Notes under the pieces: generated by a model | Database searches by the model: none | Seen by the model: only the letters and a program-made list of their open reading frames with translations | What the model was told of the DNA's origin: nothing | Shown: piece by piece, positions 37,385 through 48,674 of the stretch | How positions within the stretch are numbered: the first letter of the stretch is position 1 | How the letters are laid out: every line of letters begins with the position of its first letter | Source of the DNA: Rotaria sp. Silwood1 | Taxonomy: Eukaryota; Rotifera; Eurotatoria; Philodinida; Philodinidae | Direction: 5' to 3' | Assembly: GCA_905250075.1 (NCBI GenBank) | Contig: CAJNOP010000284.1 | Span: 51,187-115,186 of the forward strand | Length of the DNA: 64,000 bases | Position numbers and translations under genes: made by a program

Positions 37385-40300
37385 AAAAAAAATATCTCAA
37401 TGCACAGCGAATCTTGTTTTATGACAAAATCAAAGTTTATTACATTTATCTTCGATGGAAAAATGTAGTTGATAATTCATTTCGCTGTCTCAAAAAAATT
37501 GAGTGAATATTTTGAAAGACTTTCTAATGCTTTTGCTTTTCTTCCCTGTATTTCATTACTTCGAAAAGTGCTGGTTCTATTGTCAAAAGATGAAACATTG
37601 AAGATTGATAATGCCTTTACTGTTTTGTGTAGCTTGTGAATTATAGGGTTTATCGATTTTTCCATTCGAACATTTTCAATCATAGCTCTCGATAATATGT
37701 TACTTCCTAGAGGGATCTAATCTTCTCTTATAATCTTAGAAGAAAATTCAAGTTTGAGTGTTAACACCGCCTAGAGATGGATGCACCACACAATATAACC
37801 AGACCATTACACCTACTCTGGATGCCTCGATAGAACCAATTCCACAACAGTTTATATGAATGTCATTAAAGAACTCCTGCCGATATAACATTTACAAATT
37901 GCACCACCTTATGTCGTTGACGCGAAACATTGTTCATCCGACAAAGTATCTGCACCGTATTTCACTTTTAAACATGTCATAATGTTTTAATGATATAGGT
38001 ATGGTATTCGATACGAGAGTTATTTAAGAGGATCATACTTATCTACATCCGATTCAAACATCGTAAGTCAACGATCAAGAAACAATCAGAAGGAGGAAAA
38101 ACCTACTCAGAAATTTAAGTCGATTTTGAATTATTCGAATGGCTCTGAATGAGTTTTCCCACTCGTAGTTGCTACTCAACCATCACAATATAGATTTGAT
38201 CTAAATAAGTTAACTATATCATAGAGTAAATCAAGTTAAAATAGTCATTTTATTGTCTAATTTAATTATTTCAATGATATAAAATTCTTTCATGGAAATC
38301 AAGTTTTCAAACAATTTTATCATCATATTTTATCTTATGTAAGTATTTCTACTACCACCATCTACACCTGCACGTCGTATTGACCTTGCTATGTAGTCAT
38401 GGAGTGCTGTAAACAGAGATAAAGTTGAGATTCTTTTCTTTTATCCAACTATGCTATACTTGATAGATAAGAGTTGATAGTGTGATTTTGGTTGTTAGTA
38501 TAAATGTCGCTTTGGTGAAAACATTTTTGTAGGATGAAATCAATAGAGGATCATGTAAACAAATGATGTGACTCACAGTCTGTGCTTTCATTAAAGAGTT
38601 TTTTACGTGTTTCTCTCACATCTACTAACGTTTTGATGCACCTGAAGCAAGAAAAAAAAATTGTTGTTGGTTTTTTCAACAGATTTTTTTGTCACATGTT
38701 CTGCATATAAGTAAAACGGAATAAAAACAGAGTCACTGAAAACGAATCGAAAAAGTTAACGACAATGCGAAGTCTTGTTTATGAGATGATTATTGGGCTC
38801 CATAGTGCTGCTAACGTGTGTAGATATGGATATGAGTGTGATGAATATGTACACCTGTTACCTACTCTAATCCATTTTTCCACTCTCATTCCAAAATCCA
38901 CCCACACGCCGTTCCCTGGTGTTCGTGTTCAGAAGAACCGATATGCTCGCTCCATTCTGAGTACTATGAGTTAGAAGAATGGGCGTACGGTTGCAGATAT
39001 ATGCCTTAGAAGACTAATGAATCCTCATATCACTTTCCAAGTTACACCGAAATATTTTCAATGTTTATCGTTATCAGACTTTGTCTTTTTCTTTTTTTTT
39101 TAGATACCATTATCTTATCAAAATCATTGACTTTTATTGGAAAAAACGGGTATATCTTTTTTTCTATGATCTTTTTTTGTCAAATGTAAAGTCGTATGAG
39201 ATCAGTATTAGAGAAGAGGTTACTTGAGAGAAAAGAATTCATCATTCAACAGATATGTATTTCATAGGAACTAATTTGACAAATGGAAAGTGATATCGTG
39301 TTCGAGTGATGATAGATAGGTGAAAATAGACGAAGTGAACCTTTGGTTTATTTGAAAGTAACGTCGGCAGTGAACTAATCTTTGTGCTAGAATTTTCAGT
39401 AAAACAAAAAGTATTTTTCATTGACACTACGTCAATGAATCCTAGTACTTCACTGCAATCAACTGTTTTACTTAAATCGAACCTCTGCTACGGTCCCTAC
39501 GTTATTAGCCACAACACCAACAAGACAATAAGCAAAGGGTTTTCTAGACAATTGATCGATTTCGTTAATCAGAAAAACTTTATGGGAACATCTAAAGTAT
39601 AATCTAAATCTACGTTACATAAAAAAAAGTAAGAGTTTCTACGAAAGATTGAGAGAATCTTCTCTATAGAATAGCATCATCATAACAACTAATAATCAGT
39701 AGAAATTAGAAAATCAATCAGTTATGTAACTGAATTGTTTCTCATATTGAGGAAATCTGGATGGAGATGGAAGTAGAAGAGTACATCGACATGCTTTTTA
39801 ACAGCGTTGGACACTATTCGAACTCCTAATAGTGTGTAAGAGTTATCTCTTCTTGATTGATTGTTATCATTTCTGCAGCATCATCTAGGTTAGCTAGTAG
39901 TAAAAAATTTCTGTAATTCATTCGTGAGAGCCGTTTTCTATGCAACATTAAGCTACGAATTATTATATTAATGAAGAAGAAGGCTTTAAAAAACGATTGA
40001 TTACGGTTGGATATGATCTCTATTTATAATAATAATCAGCTCTCAATATAAATGATTGCAATTTGTTTGTTAAAGTAAAATAGTATATGCTTAGTAAATA
40101 ATATTTGAATATAAAATAAAATTTGTTGAATGCTCCATTAAGTGAAATTTTTTTAATAATAGAAATATTTGCAAAGTTTATTAATCGATTTCTACGTTAA
40201 ATAATTGTTCATAAAATTGTTTTATTAAAATATATTCCGATATGGTGTCATGATATAAAGGATAGAACAGTTTCACATAAAACATTTAGAGAACGAATAA

Positions 40301-40814
40301 ATGAACTGATGCATGTCATTTTCTCGAGCCAATAATATAAAGAAATAATATATTCTCAAATATATAAAAGAAAAAGTGACTTTAATATACAATGCATATA
40401 AATGGAAAAATAGTATTTCAAATAATCGAAGTTTGTTTTAAATCTATATTTGCAAGGATATTATCGGAATAGAGAAGAAGTTGAAATTGCTCAAACCATT
40501 TTCAGTAACAAAATCTATACCCTTATGTGAAGAAAAGAAAACAAAAAACAGCCAATGTGCTATTAATAGGATAAGTGTATAGTTGAATTTTTTACTTAGG
40601 TATTATTGTAATTTTACTTAAAAAATTTTGTATGTTTACTTATTGATCTATAATTTTTTATCTAGAAAAATTAAACATTCTTATTTCGAGTTTAAATTGA
40701 AAAAATTATCAAAAATTCTTTTTTTCTTTGTTTAGTTAAGATCATATCCAATAAATTACTTAGTCAAACTTGGACATTTGACTTAGTTTTCATTACATAT
40801 AAGTTTATATTTAA
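37385..40814. other. Intergenic, possible small relics
   Basis: No gene supported. A minus-strand frame at 37477-37683 (SNEIQGRKAKALESLSKYSL) and a plus-strand frame at 39384-39602 look mildly protein-like but have no domain. A weak telomere-like pattern lies at 38820-38912 (GATATGAGTGTGATG ... CCAAAATCCACCCACACGCC). Confidence 0.45.
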
Positions 40815-42878
40815 ATGGGAGTCGGTAAAAGTTCTGCTCGATCGATCCAAGTTTGCAAAGGTGATTTGACAAAAGAACGAGTAAGTTTATACTTAGAAAA
40901 ATTGTTGATGAAATCGTAAGGCTTTGCATTTCCATCAGACTGATGTTGTTGTCGTGTGTTCGTCATCAGTAGGTTTGCTTATAAATGTATTAGAAGCAGG
41001 TGGAGATATCTTTAGGAATTCATACAACATTGAGTTTAGAAAAAATCCAACAAATATCATTGCAATTCCAGCTAGTGGACAATTACTGGCGAAAATCATT
41101 TATTTTATTCCATGGGAACCTGATTCTGATGAAACCCTATTCTGTAAATCATTGAAAAAATTCGTTTCAAATGCAATTGAAAAAGCAGTCAATGATAATT
41201 ATAAGAGTATCGCATTTCCGGCTATTGGTTGTGGTCAATACGGCTGTTCACTCAGTCTTGTTGCTAAAACTTTAATTGAAGAAGCTCACCAATTAGGAAG
41301 TTTGCATCCCATTGCCATTTCATTTATAATAGAACCAGATAGAACAGATATTTATGATGAGTTTAAAAAACAAATTTCCTTATTAGACTCATCAAAACCA
41401 TTCGAACAATTAGAATCATTAGAACGAACTCCAGAAATACCAACAGTATCCGTTCCAATTGGAAATGGAATGATTATTGTAGAAAAGGGAAATATAACAA
41501 GGCAAAAAGTAAAGAACTAAGAAGATTAAAGAGTAGAAAAACATATTTACTGTATTTCCTATACTTTGAATAGGTTGATGCTATTATTGGAAGTCCATCA
41601 TCAATAGCCTTACATAATGCAATTATCGAAGCAGCTGGTGATGATGTTAAAACTGCATATGAAATCGAATATATACGCAATCCGAATTCAATTCTAATCT
41701 CAACTCCACCTGGTAAATTATCTTGTCAGCGAATATTTTTTCTTAAATGGGAACCAGATACAGATGATTCTATACTTCGACAATCTATCATCGATTTCAT
41801 ATGGAATATTATCCAGAATGTTATTTCATATAATTACAGATCAATTGCATGTCCAGCCATTGGTTGTGGAGGATACGGCTGTTCAGTAGATATTGTTGTC
41901 AAGACAATGGTTAAACAAATTAAATATCATTTGAAAACAAGAAATTTATCATTGACAGTCAAGTTTATTATTCGACCTGAGCAAGAAAATATTTATGATG
42001 AATTTTGTAAACAAGTCTTGGCGTCCGAAGAAGGTAAAACCTTCAATTGCTTCTGTTATTATAATAATGCCATTTGAATTTCACTAATTGATCGAGTAGA
42101 ATAAAAAACAAAAAACATTTTGAAGGTGAGATTGGCTTTGATCAATATTATAGAATAAGAGAGTAAAGCATGTCAGAAAATAATTTTTCGTTTGACAGAA
42201 CAATTCATCGAATTCCCATAAATTTTTTTAGAGATTTTCAAAATCTCGATTGAAGATCAACAACAAGCAACATGGCTGAAATCAACAAGCAATCAATTAC
42301 GATTTATGGTATCGACTAACACAGACGAATACAACTCTATTTTCGAACCGTTCAATAAGGCAATGAAAGGAAAATATACTAAAATAATAAAAATCGAACG
42401 CATTCAAAATGAGCGATGCCTTTTACAATATTTGGCACATTGTCGAGATTTTAAAAAAAGACTGACAGTAGATACTGAAAAACGTTTATATCATGGATGC
42501 CCTGAAAAAGCAGCCAATTCAATTATCGAGGATTGTTTTAATAGAAGTTTTGCTGGAGTGAACGGTAAGTTTTGTTTATTTCTTTCCAAAAAAACAAAAG
42601 AAATTTCTTTTGAATCCTTCTCTCTTCTAGGAACAGCATATGGTGTTGGTGTTTATTTTTCATCGAATGCAGTCTATAGTCATGATTATACTCGACCGAA
42701 TGACAATGGAGAACGATGTATGTTTGTTGCGCGTGTTCTTATTGGGAAAACAATTAAGGGAAATAGCTCAATGAAAACTCGACCTGTTGGATTCGATTCA
42801 ACAAGTGATGGGAAAGATATTTACGTCACTTATCATGATGCACAAGCGTTCGCCGAATATTTAATAACTTATAAGTAG
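40815..42878 (+). CDS. Macro-macro-PARP protein (PARP14/PARP10-type mono-ADP-ribosyltransferase)
   Basis: Five exons (40815-40880, 40939-41508, 41574-42033, 42232-42564, 42631-42878) with GT-AG introns join in phase to 558 residues. Residues about 10-190 are a macro domain (KGDLTKERTDVVVVCSSS, AFPAIGCGQYGCSLSLVAKT) and about 213-360 a second (VDAIIGSPSS, ACPAIGCGGYGCSVDIVVKT); both keep the PAIGCG-YG loop that binds the ADP-ribose phosphates. Residues about 366-558 are a PARP catalytic domain: RLYHGCPEKAANSI (H), GTAYGVGVYFSSNAVYSHDY (Y) and DIYVTYHDAQAFAEYLITYK, where Ile takes the third triad position. H-Y-I is the mono-ADP-ribosylating form. The layout copies vertebrate PARP14/15, which act in antiviral and stress responses. 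Neither macro domain shows the usual VN-A-AN start, so hydrolase activity is doubtful. The gene appears intact. Confidence 0.9.
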
Positions 42879-43864
42879 AATTCAATAACTATTGTTTGAA
42901 GTTAGGATGAAAAAAAGTACTCGTCATTTCTACAAAATATAATTGAAATTAATATTGAATCTTATTATTTTCTCAAAAGAAAAAACGAACGAACTTTTAT
43001 GGAAATTTCTCAATGAAAACATGCGAACTTACTTCATTAAAACAAAATACTCTCAATACATGCTCGAGATTCGTATCTTTTCGTAAAAAAGAACAAAATA
43101 ATTAGTAGTCTACCTTCTTCTTAAATATATTTCCAAATATCGTTAAGATTTGTCTTTATTTAAAAGTAGGAGTGACCATTTCTCTTTAATATGATTTGAT
43201 TCATAGTCAAAAAAAGAAATTGAATTTTGTTCGATTCCTTAGAGCACATCTGGAAGTTCAATGTAGAGAGTGCAGATGTGCGTCTGTTTCAGTCTCCTCT
43301 CTTCATTCACATTCACATCTTTCTTTATAGAAGATCTAATATGTTTTACTAAAAAATAAGAAATGCATCAGAATACAATCTATATTATCTTCTTTATCAG
43401 TTTTGACGTAGTTCGAGACCATGTTCTGTATTTGATATTTTCTTTCAGTTAAATATTTTTGAAACTTGCAATGGTTATTTTGATTTTCATATATATTTAT
43501 TTGATGAACATCGCTGTAAAGTTCATCGAATTTTATCATGTCAATACTTTTATTTTAGATTGTTGAAGGTAAATTATTCAAATATTGTTCTTCTTTTTTC
43601 ATTTTAAAATATTGGATACGGAACCAAGAGAAATAGTGCATTTTTTTTAATATTGTTCACCTTCCAATTAATCATTACCACTGTTGTTATGATTGATTAA
43701 TTAAGCAAGGGAGATTTTAAGAAGAGAAACTTTTCGAAATCGGATTCTATCTACTACGTATTAGCAAACAAATTACATAACCAGACAAGAAATCATCTCG
43801 ATTAACAAATTAAGCAGATTATATAATACGTTTCTTATGAAAAATCAATAGAATAAGACTGTTC
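42879..43864. other. Intergenic; one orphan minus-strand frame
   Basis: A 67-codon minus-strand frame (43539-43336) has a protein-like start (MIKFDELYSDVHQINIYENQ) and a balanced composition but no recognised domain or splice partner. Otherwise nothing is seen. Confidence 0.4.
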
Positions 43865-44380
43865 GGGTCCGGATCATTTGGCCGACAATCACTTGGCCGA
43901 CACATCACTTGATCGACACCATTTCGCCGACAAATTGTTTGGCCGACATGTACACTTCACCGACAACTCATTTGGCCGACAAATATTTGAAGTAAAATAA
44001 AATGAAATTTCTTGAAAATATTGCGTCAGAAAATCTTTTTATCAAAAGTCACATTTATTTACAATGAAAGATTATGGGCAATGCCCCGAAGAAAATCGAA
44101 CTTATCTCACGGGAAACAGTTTGTTAGCGGGAGACTTGTTTTAACTGATAAAAAATCGTCGTCTGATTTTATTTTGAAAAATGTTCACTATTTATAGGTG
44201 AATGAGTGGGAAAAATCCACGCAATATTTTCAAGAAATTTAAATTTTTTTGATCTCAAATATTTGTCGGCCAAATGAGTTGTCAGCGAAGTGTACATGTC
44301 GGCTAAACAATTTGTCGGCGAAGTGGTGTCGGCTAAGTGATGAGTCGGCCAAGTGATTGTCGGCCAAGTGAACGCGACCC
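43865..44380. mobile_element. MITE, 516 bp, with TTGGCCGAC-repeat arms and 8-bp TSD
   Basis: Identical 8-bp flanks GACTGTTC lie at 43857-43864 and 44381-44388. The ends are GGGTCCGGATCATTTGGCC and, inverted, GGGTCGCGTTCACTTGGCC. Each arm is about 125 bp and consists of spaced copies of (A/C)TTGGCCGACA with constant variants in between (GATCGACACC, TTCGCCGACA, TTCACCGACA), matching in mirror order in the other arm. The centre (about 43990-44255) is unrelated AT-rich sequence without a transposase. An 8-bp TSD fits hAT, P or Merlin-like families; the family cannot be fixed from the ends alone. Confidence 0.88.
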
Positions 44381-44477
44381 GACTGTTCAATAATGGAAGT
44401 AATGTTGTTCGCTTGAAATAGAAATTACGAATTCTTTTTTATGATTGACTGTCAAATAGAGAACCGAACGAATGAGA

Positions 44478-44614
44478 GGGTGTGCGGTGGTGTGGCTTGG
44501 TTTGGTTTGGGTGACTGTAAGTGTACGCATGGTTATGAGTGTTGGTTCTCTGACTGTAGATACGGGTGTGAGTGTGAAATTAAACGAAACACAGCCGTAT
44601 GCACACCCACACAT
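44478..44614. repeat. Degenerate telomere-like block 3
   Basis: GGGTGTGCGGTGGTGTGGCT and further GT-rich degenerate units, a second G-rich piece (ACGGGTGTGAGTGTG), then a short C arm GCACACCCACAC. Much decayed; same G-then-C order. Confidence 0.6.
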
Positions 44615-44658
44615 CCTATGGAAGCAGTTCTTTCGACGTTCTGCTTGAATCAATGGTC

Positions 44659-45006
44659 TTAATTTGCTTGATGGTACTGAGATTCTGATAAATCACTATG
44701 CACGTATTGAGAAAGAGATAGTCGTATTGGAGATGGTATATGAGATGTTTCATAACGACATCCATGTTGATGAGTATTTCTCAACATCATTATAAACATA
44801 TTAGGATCATCATTTAGTACTGTTCTCTTTATTTCATAATTGCGTAAACGATATTTGCGATATTCAGGGCATTTAAATGAATATCTTGTCGAATTTTTAA
44901 AGCTATTGTAGAACTCACATATATTTTTGAAGAAAATAGTGAGTGTAAGTTTTAAGTTCGAGGTTTGGCAGCTCTTCCTCCCCCACCCCATTACAGACCC
45001 CAGCAA
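44659..45006 (-). CDS. Possible C-terminal coding fragment, unidentified
   Basis: A 115-codon minus-strand frame. From about residue 30 it reads as a plausible basic cytoplasmic tail: ICEFYNSFKNSTRYSFKCPE, YRKYRLRNYEIKRTVLND, then a Ser/His-rich end to a stop at 44659. It resembles tails of bdelloid GPCRs by eye only. The first 28 residues (GWGRKSCQTS...) look non-coding. There is no upstream exon and no transmembrane part, so it may be a relic. It lies just right of telomere-like block 3. Confidence 0.3.
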   Translation of the reverse strand: MLGSVMGWGRKSCQTSNLKLTLTIFFKNICEFYNSFKNSTRYSFKCPEYRKYRLRNYEIKRTVLNDDPNMFIMMLRNTHQHGCRYETSHIPSPIRLSLSQYVHSDLSESQYHQAN

Positions 45007-45566
45007 CTGTACATAAAAAAAACTTTAGCGTTTTTAACAATAGGAAAACAGTTGAACGGTATAAAGAATATGAGTTTGACTGCTATATAATATTTCAATT
45101 TTTTCATAATTACTTGAAAAAAAACTAATATACACTTCATTAAATTCTTCATAGTATAATCGTTGGTATTTTCAACAATTTAAATTCGTATACTAAAAAT
45201 GAAGGATGAACAGTGATAATAGGTATTAATCTCTCGTATCGATAGTATAATCAATACAAGAGATCTTTTTATTAGTGTCAGAAGTAAACACTCAAGCCTC
45301 AAACTTAAAACTTCCACTGACTATTTTCTTCGAAAATATAGGTCAGTTTCACAAAAGTAATCTAGTCGAGTAAATTTAAATTATGATAAACTATATTCCT
45401 AATCGTTGCACTAAAAACAAAAACCTTTTAACGTAGTTTTTATTTCGATATCATATTATCTACGGCAAGACATAAATCATAATTATTTTTGAGTGTGATA
45501 TCCTTTACCTATAGATAGAGGTATAAGCCGTACGGCTGAATCGCCGCCGCTGACATCGATACATAT
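45007..45566. other. Intergenic, nothing firm
   Basis: AT-rich; a less AT-rich stretch at 45515-45566 directly abuts telomere-like block 4 and may be a coding scrap. Confidence 0.4.
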
Positions 45567-45626
45567 GGGTGTGGGTGTGGGTGTTGGGTGATGATGAACA
45601 AGTGCTATTTCCCACACCCACACCCA
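45567..45626. repeat. Telomere-like head-to-head block 4
   Basis: GGGTGTGGGTGTGGGTGTTG, a 25-bp spacer, then CCCACACCCACACCC. The arms can pair over about 15 bp. Among the cleanest copies, so probably young. Confidence 0.88.
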
Positions 45627-46937
45627 AACTATGAAATCTAGTAGGCACTACCGCCATGGAGAAAAACTTGAGCATTAAAACTGCCACTGTTATTTAATCT
45701 TTTCGTTTACACCTCAGTGTCTAGGTTAGCATCTTTTTATTTTACAAATAGGTATTTACTCAAATTTGACAGAAAATAAAACAAATAATCTGACAATGTG
45801 CTTAGATGCATCTATGAAAATTTCGTTGTTATTATGAACAAACACATTTAAATAGGTAACAGATCAATAGCTTAAACGCATTCAAACAGATACTATAAAT
45901 AACGTTGATTGGAGAGAACAAAACGTCTCGCACTCCTCTACACAAGTTCAAAAGATGCTATTGGATGTGGCATTTTGAGTTGAAAAAACGTATTGCAAAT
46001 AGAAATAAACGGCGTGTGAAAATGCTAATTTCGATAATTTTTTGTTTTCATGGTCACGATCTTCGATATTTGTTGTTTATCTGGAGATTTTTATGATATG
46101 ATGTAATAGTGATTCAATTACGTAGTTAAATTAAAAGAAAACTTCATAGATTAATTTAAATTCGATGAATCGATTCAAATAAAAACGTCAATGCATAACA
46201 ATGATCAAATTATCTAATGTTTGTAAAAAGAATTATCTTATAGAAAAGAAACGTGGAATCAATCGTTTTTATTATATTTTTCTATATAATTAAAGGTTTC
46301 TATGGTCTATTCAAGTAATATTTTTTTAACTAACTAGAAGCTTCTTGTTTTTTTTCTCAGTAATTTTGCCAAATAGTTTCATATTTATTGTTGTATTATT
46401 TTGTTTATTGCTTGAATACTGACCATTCTTAAATAATAAAAAAAGAATCAGATTTAATTTCCATGACTTACAAGATTCTTGATTTATTATCTCCTCGGTT
46501 ACGATTCAGTCTCTTGAGTATATGTTTCTTTGGGAAAGCCGTTCAGTTTGGACACGAATCTTATATTGATAGATTTTCAACAGAAACAAGAGTATTGCGT
46601 TGTGAGTACCAATACCTATATAACGCGTCACGCACTCTGTATTTCAAAGACTTTTTATTACTAAAATACACTCATCTTTGTCCTTTTGATAGGAATATTT
46701 TGTCATGATGCATTAACAAGCTCATCAATGCATAATAAAGGAAAATGTTAAAATAATTTTAAAAAAATACTCCTTTGAGTGAAACGTAATTCCTGATTAA
46801 TGAGGATGAGAGATATTAAAAAAAGAAATAAATGAACCTTTCCATTAGTATTCTAAAGATAGTTATTCTCCATCACAAAATGTTGTGCATGACTTATTCA
46901 TTTGATATATATCTTTTTTCTTGTTAATTATTTCAAA
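45627..46937. other. Intergenic, weak open frames
   Basis: Plus-strand frames at 45905-46096 and 46463-46708 have mixed composition. The second (KILDLLSPRLRFSLLSICFF, ending near a donor GTGAGT at about 46601) could be a decayed exon. No domain is recognised. Confidence 0.35.
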
Positions 46938-47310
46938 AATGAATTCAAATTTATGTGTTTTTTATCATCAAACATTACTATAAACTCGTCTAGAATCAAA
47001 TTTTCAATTATCGTTTATTCTAATTGATATTTTAAATATCGTATCTGGGAATATAGTCATCGAAATTTCTTGTATTTTTATAAATCTCATAGTTCGTGAT
47101 AAAACTTCTCATAGAATATCAATGATGTTAACTTGTAATTCATATTTAAGTCAATTTGTATTTGGATGTAATATGGTTAGTATGTGTTTAAGAATATTTC
47201 AAAATGATCTTAATCAAATTCGATTTCAAGATTTATTTTGTGTTTTACGAGGTTACGTGGATTATGTCACATGTGTTCTATGTAATAAATTATTTTTATT
47301 AGAAGCTATA
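46938..47310 (+). pseudogene. Rhodopsin-like GPCR fragment (TM1-TM3), truncated at telomere-like repeat
   Basis: One plus-strand frame from ATG 46938 reads MNSNLCVFYHQTLL, has a single TAA at 46980-46982, then stays open to 47310. TM1 region: FQLSFILIDILNIVSGNIVI. TM2 region: MMLTCNSYLSQFVFGCNMVS. A loop with FQDLFCVLRGYVDYV follows, with the conserved TM3 cysteine. This matches, from memory, a large bdelloid GPCR family with TIPMLLxxNS and C-x-RGY motifs. The frame reaches LFLLEAI, where YRY/DRF would follow, and there the receptor ends: the next base begins block 5. TM4-TM7 are missing. It cannot make a working receptor. Family assignment is confident, ligand unknown. Confidence 0.7.
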
Positions 47311-47367
47311 GGGTGTGGGATGTGGCTGTGGGTGTATGTGATGAAAAGATATCCACACCCACACCCA
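47311..47367. repeat. Telomere-like head-to-head block 5
   Basis: GGGTGTGGGATGTGGCTGTG plus GGTGTATGTG, spacer ATGAAAAGATAT, then CCACACCCACACCC. It replaces the rest of the GPCR on its left, and 41 bp to its right a minus-strand coding fragment ends. Confidence 0.88.
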
Positions 47368-47408
47368 TACATGAATGAAAGTTCCTGCCGATGTGCTACT
47401 CCATTTTA

Positions 47409-48298
47409 ATCATTAATTGCACCTGAGACTTTAATTCCGAGCAAGTCATCTTGAGACTGTGAAATCTCTTCCTCTAATTGATCGCAGATCTCTGTAACGG
47501 CTGTATAGACATCGTGAACAATTTTATAGATCGATGATCACTTTTTCTGCTTTTCTTTATCGGAAAAAAAACATGTAGACAACCAAAATTTGTTGAAAAG
47601 TGTGAACAAATGGAATGATACTTTCGGCTTATGATTTTGAGAGGACTAAAAAGACCTTTTCGTAAACAACAGCATTAATAACAAAGCGAAAACTGTTCAG
47701 TGCTATACACGATTACAAAATTCTTGGAAAGGCTGCCTAATCGAATCATAACTGCTAGACTCTCTTCTGCTCTCAGTTCATCTGGATCAACCCAAATAAC
47801 AGTGAAATTTCTGTAGATTTCGGGTTAATTCCGCTGTTGAGTTTCATTTTTCTTCAAGTGACTAGTAATGATACTATCCAGCGCGGATTCTAAATTTAAG
47901 AAAATACTTTTAGTTTCAAAAAAAAACTGAAGAATGTTCCGCTTGATTTTGGCCGACTCTAACTCTCTTAAGATGCTTTCAACTTTTTCGAAACGATGAG
48001 CTTCAGAAAACATGAGTTCACTTCGCAAAAAAACACAGGAACACACCGCAGAGATTATTAGACTTTAGCAGAGCGAAAAAAATATCCGAATAGTCAGCTC
48101 GAATGAAAAGTTATGATTTTCATTACCGTTAGAGGTTATGTGTGGCTGCTCTTCTCCGTTTTTTTCCGCTTGTTCTATTGGGGTTACGGAAGATGTTTGT
48201 TGTACCGTTGTGTGAAAATCTTTCTGTACAGGCTGAGACAATACTATCAGTCTTTGTTGATGATGCCCCACAGCCAATTATCTGTATTAACAAAATAG
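47409..48298 (-). pseudogene. Fragmented gene with bdelloid N-terminal receptor-like domain
   Basis: Four protein-like minus-strand segments follow each other. About 48277-48156 reads QKDFHTTVQQTSSVTPIEQA, ending near a GTAATG donor. About 48030-47830 reads FEKVESILRELESAKIKRNI, an amphipathic helical stretch. About 47820-47700 reads NFTVIWVDPDELRAEESLAV then LSKNFVIVYSTEQF, which resembles the opening strand-helix of the domain preceding ART in bdelloid proteins (compare ISIVWFDSIL at 13.3 kb). About 47520-47409 reads CDQLEEEISQSQDDLLGIKV and stops at 47409. I found no splice path joining all four in frame, so I call it a relic, but a normal gene with introns I misplaced is possible. Codons are less A/T-ended than in the left half. 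Confidence 0.4.
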
Positions 48299-48674
48299 TC
48301 AACCTTATTTATACAAAATGTGAATAAAGAAATCGACTATAAATCAACCCTTTTCTGCCTACGTGTCCCGTTCTATGAATTTTATTGAATACATAAAAAA
48401 GCACTTGTTTGAAAAAAGAACAATAATAACATTAATGAAAAAGAGAACAATCACTAATGCATTTACAGAACTTCCTCATTGTTTATGGGAGCGTAGGAAA
48501 CGAAAGAAAGAGACGAACAATTAGCATTAGAATTTATAATGGTGACGACCCTGAATGGGTTATTCCAAATAATCAAATCATACAAATCGTGATAGCAGGT
48601 AAATTTTAGCTCAAAATATACGCACAAAACTCTCGTGTAGTCATCATTCTGTAAGTTGATCTTCACATTCATAA

